This document shows, piece after piece, positions 56,151 to 64,000 of a stretch of DNA of 64,000 nt. Under the pieces are notes generated by a model. That model had not been told where the DNA came from, ran no database searches, and saw only the letters and a program-made list of their open reading frames with translations. A program made the translations under genes and the position numbers. The stretch lies in the NCBI GenBank assembly GCA_011799875.1, contig CM022302.1, positions 200,614,086-200,678,085 on the forward strand, in the 5' to 3' direction. Each line of letters starts with the position of its first letter. The stretch's first letter is position 1. This DNA comes from Thinopyrum elongatum (lineage: Eukaryota; Streptophyta; Magnoliopsida; Poales; Poaceae).

Positions 56151-57883
56151 GGTGGTGTTGAGTTCTTAGAGGGATCTTTATCAGGGATCGAGAAGTTTGT
56201 AATTTTTTTCGGTGAGGAAGAGCCAGCATCGGAAAGATCTATATCAATTCAATGTTCATCAGTCAAGATTGAAGAGGTTTTAGCAGTGGTATAAATCAGA
56301 TCAGATTCAACATCAGAGTCAAAAGGTTACTTCAATGGCGGTCAGAACGGCGGGTACGATATAGATCAAGAGAAATTGTAAACCGCCGTGAGTGAAGTCA
56401 AAGACCTGCCCAAGATCAATCACCGGACGTGACTGGAGGATAAAGATTGTACGCCGCGAGATCGTGGGTGGATACGAGACGGTAACAGAAATCAAACTAA
56501 GGAAAGAAAAGCAAGCCCTCACGCAGGGATTCCATACTCTATGTGAAAAAGTAAGGAAAAAAAATTGCCATGACCTGGAGGGAGACTCGGACGTGAATTG
56601 GTCAAACTTACCTTGAACCGGAGAACTGCCCACGATCCATGGTTCGTTTGGCTCTGCCTCCGACACCAACCCGTCGGCCGCCAATGAATCGCCCCCACCG
56701 GCCACCGTCGACCGGTCGCCTTGGCTTTGATTCCGCCTCGCCGCGGGCACTCTTCAGCCGCGGCCGCATCTAGTTACCGGTGGTGTTGAGTTCATTTGGC
56801 TATTGAGCCGCCCACGTCCGCTGCGAGCCACCGTTGCCGCATCTCACTCCGGCCTTGAGCCGCCCAAGTCCGCTGCGAGCCGCCGTTGCCGCATCTCGCT
56901 CCGGCCTTGAGCCGCCCACATCCACTGCTGGCTACCTTCACCGCCGCGCCGGGAGTCACTTTCGCCGGAGTGCTAACCCACTTCCGGGCAGATCCCCACG
57001 GCCATGACCCTAAGCTGCCGCATGTGAAGTCGCCCCTGTAGCTGTGCGGCCCACCTCTTCAGCTGCCATCCAGTTTGCCTTGCCGCCGCGGTGAGCCGTT
57101 GCTCGAGAACTGCTCCTACCTCACTCTGCCATGGTCCGCCATTGGCCTCAGTTGCTCGTTTCCGCAGAGTCGCCATGAGCCGCCGTATCTCCTCTCTCCC
57201 CCGCAGAGAGCCGCCCTGTGCCTCCGGCCTGCATCCGTTGAGCCGCCGCGGGTGAGTCGCCACTCCGGCTTACTTCACCTCCGCTGGCTCCGAGACACCT
57301 CGAGTCGTCGTGGCTCGCCCGTTTTTCACCACCGAGCCACTTCCACCGGCCTCGCTGCATCTCTGCTGAGACGCCGTGAAACCGCTGCACCGCCGGAGCT
57401 CCACCTTTATTACCGCGCCTTTGAGCCGGCCTTCTGAGTCGCCGGTCCCGCTTCCGTGGCTGTCTCAAGCCGCCGCACGACGAGCTAATGCGCCTGCCGC
57501 TGTACGTCAACCCACCCGGCCTTGAGTCGCCCCTACCGGGATACCTCCGAATCGCCCACGGCTGTGATCCATCTTTGACACCGGGCTACCTACATCGAGC
57601 CGCCCGCTGCCTCTACCGTCGTCGAGGCCCGCCTTGGTTGCTGTGGCCTCATCTTCTCTGCAGCCTGTGAGCCGGCCTCCCCCTGTGTCGCGCCGCCTCC
57701 GCCGCAAATCGCAGTGGCCTCGAGCTTCTGCTCCGAGCCCAACCGCTGCCTCCTCTTCTGCCATGACCGCGCTGAACAGCCGCCGTCATTGCCTCAGCCG
57801 GTGTGCCCACCTCTGCTTCCGCTATTGTGGCGCGCTCCGCCGCTGCCGAACCGGCTGCTCGACCTGCCAAGTTGCCGGGCCAG
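56151..57883 (+). other. GC-rich interior of element E with AGCCGCC cluster
   Basis: A tandem repeat of about 52 bp (CTTGAGCCGCCCAAGTCCGC type) lies at 56800-56930. AGCCGCC, the core of the plant GCC box, occurs exactly at 56806, 56858, 56878, 56910, 57178, 57209, 57241, 57468, 57598 and 57778. Long frames on both strands are compositional. This may be an acquired GC-rich 5' leader of a host gene. Confidence 0.5.
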
Positions 57884-58270
57884 GTGCCTCTCCTACAGTG
57901 CCTCCCTGGCTCCTCCATTCACAAGATCGCCAAGGCCGTCTATATCAAGCGCTACGAACCTGGGGATTATGTTGCTCGTGAAGGAGAACCTGTATATGGC
58001 CTTTGCATCATATTGGATGGGCAGGCTGAAGTTTTCTGTTCCTGCAAAAACAGAAGAAGCAAACCATCCAGACTATGTGTTAAATAAGTATGAGTACTTT
58101 GGTTATGGGACCAATAGTTCTGTACATCAAGTAAATGTTGTTGCGGTGACAAAGCTTTCCTGCTTTGTATTGCGAAGTCAATATGGACATCTGCTGCAAA
58201 TCAAGGCAATGTGGAATGCAGAAGAAACACCTGGAAGCCATTCATTTATGGAACAAATTTTACACTTGAG
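57884..58270 (+). pseudogene. Captured fragment of plant acyl-CoA thioesterase (CNB-like domain)
   Basis: One frame reads VPLLQCLPGSSIHKIAKAVY and KRYEPGDYVAREGEPV to LDGQAEV (57884-58033). A frame change follows, and the next frame reads AKTEEANHPDYVLNKYEYFG, then SSVHQVNVVAVTKLSCFVL to FMEQILHL (58035-58266), where the frame is lost again. This order matches the N-terminal cyclic-nucleotide-binding-like domain of plant peroxisomal-type acyl-CoA thioesterase II, which precedes the hot-dog thioesterase domains. Those catalytic domains are absent. The stretch is continuous with no intron, which fits capture of spliced RNA. Confidence 0.75.
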
Positions 58271-59340
58271 AAATTAGAGCGGCCTGTACGTCTGCGGACA
58301 GGAACATTTCCAACCCCAACACTTGGTTTGGACGTGGTCCAGACAATGGAAATTTGAGTCTGCCACTGATTAGGGGCTATGGATAATTTCGACCGGATTA
58401 ACGGCAGCAGTGAAAAAACCATTGTTCGCTTCAAGTATTGAGGAGGAGCTATTATGAGGCTCTAATGTTGCTCCTCATACATTGCATCAACCCAACAAAT
58501 AAGTATTACTGGTTCATTCTCATATCAAGACAAAGAAAGATCACATGGATGCTAATACTGTGTCAGATCATACGAGCTGGACATGCACCAGTATACATCC
58601 AGCATTACCCAGCACCGGCATCCCTGTTCATCCGATAAAAAAATCAGGTGCTATTCGCCCTATCTATTTTTTCAGTACATATTAATTCATCAAAGAACAA
58701 TTACTCTGGCTTGCGATATTTTTTGATGCAGGACAATTGTTCAATACAAGAGCAATGGTTATGTCATGGATATATAGCTCGCGTCACCATTATCATTGCG
58801 CTAGCATCTGACCGTGCCATAATGCTCAACGGATGTATGTGCAAGCCACGGCCTCTGCGGTCTGGTCTACATCAACACACTGGAGCTGCACCTATCTGCA
58901 TGAGCTGCTTATTGAATGCAAGCAAGTCACTGCTCCGGTGGCCCGGTCTATTCCAACAATTCTTGAGAAAATGATATATTATCAGCTTTTGCCTACACTG
59001 GATGGCTTAATGGACAGGCGCAGAAGTCGCCTCCACTATGGTTTGGTTAATTTCAACAAACAGCCGGAATGAACCATCGGCCGAATTATTGACGCAAATC
59101 ATACGGGGTCATGTGTTACCCGCCATGGTCGACCTAAACTTTCCATGGATTCACATTGTGTTACCAATGCCAAGGATATACAATGAGTGTTGCGAAGATC
59201 ATCAACTTGCCACCTTGCCTCCAGCTTTAACATATTCCAGTGTTCCGTTGTTCAACTATATGCCGGTTTATATCACGGTCAAGTATGGAGAATCTCAAGA
59301 CAACTCCTCGAGTCGTCTTAAGACTCAGGGGCTACAATGA
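58271..59340 (+). other. Unassigned coding-like interior of element E
   Basis: Several medium frames (for example 58833-59072 with LHELLIECKQVTAPVARSIP) could be more captured host sequence, but I recognise no domain and frames are short and broken. Confidence 0.3.
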
Positions 59341-61031
59341 CATAACTTAGCAAATTTTGCCAGATTCAAGAGCCCCGGGTCATTGGAGGGGAAATAACCC
59401 GGTCCCGGAGGCTACTACCACATTGGTGAAAATTTAAAGGCTGTCAGAAAATTTCTGGCTTAAAAAGTGCCTGGCAATCAAAAAAATTCGGCTCAATAGA
59501 AGAGTTCCGGGTTATCAGAAAAGATTCCGGTTTAAAATCCGGCTCAAGGGAGATCTGTCTCCCACAAAGTTTTGAGCTCTTAATATCCTCTCGCAAGTTG
59601 GAGTTCTCAGGAAAAATTAAAGGTTACCAAAGAGAACTTGCTGCTATGATGCACGGTTCAAACATGGGTATCCTGCCTTATGGGCTTATCATATTATGAT
59701 CAACTTAATAAACCCGGCAACCCTGAAATTCGGGGCCTCTGTCATTTCATTTCTGTGTATTTGAGTCTTTGTTGGTTGATCATAAGGTCACTTGGGGGCT
59801 TCCAACCCACCAGGTTTAGCTTTCATACCCTCTTAACCAGGCGTGGACGCCAAATTATGGTTTCATCCTGCCGGTTTGCAATTTGCTACTCTGCCAGGTG
59901 ACCCGCCGAACTCTTGGCAAGTCAATCTTCTTAAAGACCCTGAACTTGCCAAGGTTAAAATGACGGTTTTGTGTCACGTGAGGGCCGGCTTACAGAGAGC
60001 TAGGATGAACCACGGTTGTGCGGCCCTTGAAAGCACATGGCCCTGTGAGCCAACTTGTTTGGTTGTGCTTTGGTAAGCCGGCCAGGCAATTATTTGAGAT
60101 TGTTTGAATTTTTTCTCTTGAGTCCTTTGGATTTGTTTCTCCTAAAGATTTTTTTTTGTTAAGTGTATTTTGACAATCCGGGTCATAAAGCTCCGATTGT
60201 ATGACTCATGTTCGAGTATTTTGGGTTTGGTAACCCGCCCTGGCTATGAACTTTAAGTCGCAAGTATGTTTGGTTTGAATGGCCATGATTATGAGGCTAC
60301 AAGTTTTTGGGTTGTCACCCGCCCTGGCTTTTGGTTTTTAAGTTGCTTTTCAAATCATCACATTCTCAACAGACCCGGTTATCTCAAGGAGATGAGCCGG
60401 CCTTTCATCATTTTCTAAGTCCCAGCCCAATATTGTCTTACTGAGACGGCCCTTGGGGGCTACACTGGTTGAAGTTTTATAAGCATAAGACTGTTATAAG
60501 TCCCTGATTGCGGTAGGCAAGACAACCAGGCACTTGGGGGCTACACATGTGAAGTACAAAATATTCAGTTTATGACTGATGACTGAGATGAACAACCCGG
60601 ATTTCTTCAAGGTTGCAGTATTTATAGTGAAGCAAGTCTTAAGCTATCACTTTGTTCTACTCAAGACTTGGGGGCTACAGGTGAGGGAGAACACCTTCAA
60701 AAAATTCAACGTTGAGCAAACTAGGTCTCATACTTTTTGATGGACAAATTTGCAAAGATTATTTGCTCTAAGATACTCAGGCAACTTAACATCATACGGA
60801 TTTTTTATCAAAGTCTGAAGTATTGAAAGTTGGCACAACGTCAGACGAATTTTATCAAGTCAAGGCAGTTGAAGATAATAAGGGTTATTTTTTCTCCAAG
60901 GAGCCAACGTCAATTTATTGATATGACAGAGATTCAGAATTTTCAGGAGCTGGTCAACTGGTATTTTTTGAGTGAGCCGGTCCCTTTACATATTCTTATT
61001 TTAAGAGTTTAGCATGAATAAATTCAAAGCT
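59341..61031 (+). other. 3' interior of element E with polypurine-like repeats
   Basis: CTTGGGGGCTACA occurs at 60452, 60533 and 60667, with weaker copies at 59329 and 59791. CCGG-containing words such as AACCCGG and GCCGGC(T/C) are frequent. No supported gene. Confidence 0.5.
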
Positions 61032-61045
61032 AAACTGGGGGCTAA
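61032..61045 (+). promoter_or_regulatory. Polypurine tract of element E
   Basis: AAACTGGGGGCTAA directly precedes the LTR start TGTTGGGG at 61046. Confidence 0.75.
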
Positions 61046-61880
61046 TGTTGGGGATATTCCCCACGACCAAGACCCGGCTCATAAGGATAAGCCGCCCTAA
61101 GGCTTAAGTCATTTCTGGGTTTAAGTCGCCCTGACGTTAAGTCGTCTCTGGACTTAAGCAGCCCTGTTAAGTCATCTCAGATCCTGACCCGGCAGGTGAG
61201 ACCCGGCGGGTGAGATCCGGCAGATTGTAAGCTGGCAGATTGTGACCTGGCAGATTGTAAGCCGGCAGATTGTAAGCCGGTAGATTGTGACCCGGCAGAT
61301 TGTAAGCCGTCAGATTGTAAGCCGGCAGATTGTGACCCGCCAGATTGTAAGCCGGCAGACAGTTTTGACCTGGCAGACAAATTATGACCCGGCAGATGCA
61401 TGGAGTCACGGAGATGAGTCTCAGAGATGAGTCGCCTGGAGTTAAGAAGCCCAAGGCATTTAGAAGCCCACGAAGAGAAGCCCAGGGTTAAGAAGCCCGC
61501 GATGGGAAGTCATAATAGGCTAAGTCCTAATCCTACTAGGACTTTACATGTAACCCGCCCCTTCAACTTATATAAGGAGGGGCGGGGCACCCCAAGAGGG
61601 TCAAGGTTTTTCTAGACGTCTTAAGAGACAGGTCTTAGATAGATCAAAATAGATCCTCTCGAGATAAGGTATTGAAACCTCACCCTTGTAACTGAGATCG
61701 TGGTCATCATCAATATCAATCAAGCAGGATGTAGGCTTTGACCTCCACCGTGAGGGGCCGAACCTGGGTAAACCTCTGTGTCCTTTGTCCCGCTCAACCC
61801 CTCTCAAGCTACCAGTTAGATGCGTTGGCCTCATGACTAAGTCCTGACACTAGGACATCTGTCATGACAAAACCATGACA
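61046..61880 (+). repeat. 3' LTR of element E (835 bp)
   Basis: Matches the 5' LTR except for an expanded minisatellite, CAGATTGTAAGCCGG type, at about 61186-61390. TATA-like TTATATAAGG at 61568-61577. Ends AAACCATGACA at 61880. Confidence 0.93.
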
Positions 61881-61909
61881 TATGGTCATACAGGGCAAGA
61901 GGTACTCAC

Positions 61910-61972
61910 AAGAGCAATGCAGTGTGCAGTACAGTTGCAAGATTCTGTGGTCCCTTGAGAATGAATGTTCTT
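61910..61972 (-). CDS. CACTA accessory protein, short exon
   Basis: 63 bp (21 codons), KNIHSQGTTESCNCTAHCIAL, between an acceptor (TTTGCAG, minus) and a donor (GTGAGTACC, minus). It corresponds to the conserved tail of the Transposase_24-type domain, where related proteins have a TTGS-S-A-H-like stretch. Element E inserted about 29 bp into the intron that follows. Confidence 0.55.
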
Positions 61973-62056
61973 CTGCAAACAGTTTTCATACAAGTGAGAT
62001 GGTAAGGCACATGCAGAAATGTAGTTCAAATTGTGATGTGATATCATAGACAGTAC

Positions 62057-62260
62057 CTTACGCTGCAGACGAGACCAAAGTGTATCAAGATTACTCCAGT
62101 CACTATCTGATAAATGTAGCACCGGAGACTTTACAGAAATTTCATTTAGAGGCTTGCCATCGAAGTGCGCTTGCGTCAGGTAGGAACGATACTTCATCAA
62201 TGAGTGCTTGAAAAGCGCAACCAACCCTTGCTCATCTTGACTATCCAGTTTGGTCCTCGC
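62057..62260 (-). CDS. CACTA accessory protein, Transposase_24-like core exon
   Basis: 204 bp (68 codons) between an acceptor (TTTAAATAG, minus) and donor (AAG/GTACTG). It reads LVALFKHSLMKYRSYLTQAH and FDGKPLNEISVKSPVLHLSD, then SDWSNLDTLWSRLQRK. The FDGKPLNEIS motif is characteristic of plant Ptta/En-Spm accessory proteins (PF03004 type). It joins in phase with the exon at 62346-62822. The usual role is DNA binding or accessory transposition function; it is not the DDE transposase itself. Confidence 0.75.
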
Positions 62261-62345
62261 CTATTTAAAAGAATGAAATCTTGTGTCTTCTGTCAGCAGG
62301 AACATATGCACTAATTACCATGAATAACATTAGTACATTACTTAC

Positions 62346-62822
62346 ACGTAAGTTGCGGAGGAAGATTGGAAATTGTTCTGTGTCTGTGGTATAACCTTTC
62401 CATGAAGGAAAGATGCACACAAAGTTCCTGACAACAATATAAGCTTCATCTTCTAAACTGGGAAGAAGTGGAACAGGGGTCCTATTTGCTGCAATTGGGG
62501 CTCTCTCTCGTTCGAAAAGGGATTTGGCAATTGGATTTGGTGTACTCTTTGCTGGAATGGGGGTTTTGCGTCGTAGAGCTGGTGCTATGTCAACTGGCAT
62601 CATCATACTGTTTGTTGCAGTTGGGGTCTGCTGAGTTGGGGCATCAAAGATGACCAGTGTAGTAGGGCTCGAGTTTGCTAGAGTTGGGGCCATGTTTTCT
62701 GGGGCTGGTGATATTGCAACTACACCTAATGGGCTATTTGATTTATCAGGTGTCACTACCTTTTCCAAATACTTTGTTCGTGCTCCTTCGCGATCAGCAA
62801 TCTCCCTCTTCCTTTTGAATGT
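62346..62822 (-). CDS. CACTA accessory protein, linker exon
   Basis: 477 bp (159 codons) between an acceptor (GTGTATCAG, minus) and a donor (CGT/GTAAGT, minus). It starts TFKRKREIADREGARTKYLE, a basic stretch and possible nuclear localisation signal. It then has a Pro/Thr/Ala-rich linker with imperfect repeats of the type PTxANSxPxT/PIPAKSTPNPIAK, and ends YIVVRNFVCIFPSWKGYTTD before the donor. No internal stop. Confidence 0.65.
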
Positions 62823-63023
62823 CTGATACACAAGAATAGCATTTGAATGGATAAATATGGTATGATGACAGATGGAATATGTACTAAAATGGATAGGCAG
62901 GGCGTATTCACATACACGATGTGTAAACTAAGCTAATGGCAGTGCAACAAAGTAGACGCAATGCAAAGCATCAGTTGCAAGATATGTGCAACCAATATAA
63001 CCTTGGAAAGTTACAGCAAGCAC

Positions 63024-63280
63024 CTTGATGGGTGAATAAGATAGGGCATCTGCCTCTGACTCCTCCACTAGGGAGCTACAATGACTTAGGTCTCCCTCTA
63101 GCTCAGAATCATTGTTAGGATCATATTCTGAGCACGAATCTGTAGGTGGAGAGCGTTTGCATTGCATTGCATCCAGACTTGATTTTAGTCCCTTAATGCC
63201 AAGTTTGATAACCATGGCATTGTTCTGCTTTATTCTTTTCATGCGCGCAAGCTCATAATCATTATGATGCTGTTCAGTAT
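63024..63280 (-). CDS. CACTA accessory protein, upstream exon
   Basis: Begins after an acceptor (TGAATCTCAG, minus) with DTEQHHNDYELARMKRIKQN and NAMVIKLGIKGLK. It continues with an acidic stretch containing CSEYDPNNDSELEGD and ends ALSYSPIK at a donor (AAG/GTGCTT). It joins in phase to 62822. Earlier exons would lie to the right; I see no clear one before 64000. Confidence 0.6.
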
Positions 63281-64000
63281 CTGAGATTCATGAAAACATA
63301 AAAAGTAGTCAGATTATCTATGGAATGCATTGTAGATTCAACTCGGAGAGTGTCTCCCTACAAACCCCTGCGTATACAAAGTTCATCCCCGAACCGTGAT
63401 GACCAGACCACACACAGAAATACAAACCTTTTATGTCTCTATAACAGGCGGACACACATTTCAAAACTGAAGTAGGAACATTAGCATCATATCAAATTTG
63501 TATTTGAACAAATACACTAAGGAATTATGAGTGGCATAATGTTTAGCTTCAAGGGTGGAGTGCTGGTAGTGCGACACAGAGCCAGTAGGCAGATTGTATT
63601 CCATGTAAAAGATCGTAGTCTATGTAAAAGGTGGATATGACACTTTCTTTCTATACAATGCAGTGTTCGTTGCCCACACATGATGGAAGAGATCACACAG
63701 ATAAATACTATTCACTCATGTCTGCGGTTCCAGTATTTTGAAATAGGGTGATCCATCCCTAAAAGAATATTGACAACAAATATGACAAGGCAAGCATAGA
63801 GGTACTGAATCAATCATTACTTGTGAGCTTACTACGACAAGTATGCAGAATTGTAACTGCAGTAAGAGACCGTCCAAAATCTGAATCAAGAAATTGGTCT
63901 AGCACTTATTGTTTGCAACTAATCGACGTGAATAATTGGATATCATATCAAATGAGTAAGAAAGACAAGTAAAATTGTCAACAAACCTGGCCTGCAGTAG
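63281..64000 (-). other. Intron or upstream part of the CACTA gene
   Basis: AT-rich DNA without a supported frame. It presumably holds an intron of the accessory gene. The window ends inside the transposon. Confidence 0.4.

Larger units (their letters stand above)
55364..61880 (+). mobile_element. Element E: complete non-autonomous LTR retrotransposon carrying host-gene sequence
   Basis: LTRs at 55364-56122 and 61046-61880, target duplication TATGG, primer site after the left LTR, and polypurine tract before the right LTR, all on the plus strand. The 4.9-kb interior has no gag or pol. It instead has a GC-rich segment with AGCCGCC motifs, a fragment of an acyl-CoA thioesterase gene (57884-58270), unassigned coding-like DNA, and repeated CTTGGGGGCTACA words near the 3' end. 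Four differences in the first 165 bp of the LTRs suggest a relatively recent insertion. Confidence 0.93.
52202..64000 (-). mobile_element. CACTA (En/Spm-type) transposon, running off the window
   Basis: Terminal sequence CACTACAAAAAAACACTTCC at 52202, preceded by a possible 3-bp target duplication ATA. Behind it lie repeated subterminal motifs, a GGCC-rich repeat array (52620-53480) and minus-strand exons of a Ptta/En-Spm accessory protein. Gene orientation makes 52202 the 3' end of the element. The opposite terminus is not in the window. The element was later entered by a Stowaway MITE (55081-55160) and by LTR element E (55364-61880). Confidence 0.82.

Noticed and set aside
57075..57981. Overlapping long frames in element E's GC-rich interior
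   Set aside because: Present on both strands and in multiple frames, Pro/Arg/Ser-rich and repeat-driven; only the stretch from 57884 on matches a known protein.
61167..61454. Minus-strand frame with repeated PAYNLPGHNL
   Set aside because: It is the translation of the LTR minisatellite, and its length follows the repeat number; not a gene.

Overview
The window is repeat-dense nuclear DNA from a grass, most likely a Triticeae genome (wheat, Aegilops or barley group). I infer this from the kinds of elements present: long-LTR Ty3/gypsy chromoviruses, Tat-lineage and Athila-like gypsy elements, a CACTA transposon starting CACTACAAAAAAA, Stowaway hairpins with CTCCCTCC ends, and a Helitron. I see no intact ordinary host gene, rRNA, tRNA or CRISPR. 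Almost every base belongs to a transposable element or to host-gene debris carried by one.

Layout. 1-8975: the 3' part of a decayed Ty3/gypsy chromovirus (gag, protease, RT, RNase H, integrase, chromodomain) and its 4.2-kb 3' LTR. 8976-20325: a region with class II-like terminal motifs and exon-like gene fragments. It is split by a complete non-autonomous LTR retrotransposon (A, 12971-19761, minus strand, target duplication TCGCC). 20325-43736: a second, 5'-truncated member of the same family (B, plus strand). B was entered by a non-autonomous Helitron (22631-41163), and the Helitron was entered by a complete 13.3-kb Tat-lineage gypsy element (25515-38809, minus strand, target duplication CAATA). 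43737-48128: 3' part of an Athila-like element (C). 48129-52201: 3' part of another such element (D). 52202-64000: a CACTA transposon running off the window, with its multi-exon accessory gene on the minus strand. It contains a Stowaway hairpin and a complete non-autonomous LTR element (E, 55364-61880, target duplication TATGG).

How the parts relate. The best-supported coding units are the Tat element's single gag-pol frame (broken only by stop codons), the long spliced gene that the same element carries in antisense, an orphan protein shared by A and B, and the CACTA accessory gene whose exons can be joined across the nested element. Element E carries a piece of a plant acyl-CoA thioesterase gene (cyclic-nucleotide-binding-like domain). 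A and B share a 3' module and a tRNA-Asp-type primer site with Athila-like elements, which suggests a C-like element could have supplied their machinery.

All coordinates, splice sites and repeats were read by eye. Family names beyond superfamily or lineage are deliberately withheld where the sequence does not decide them.
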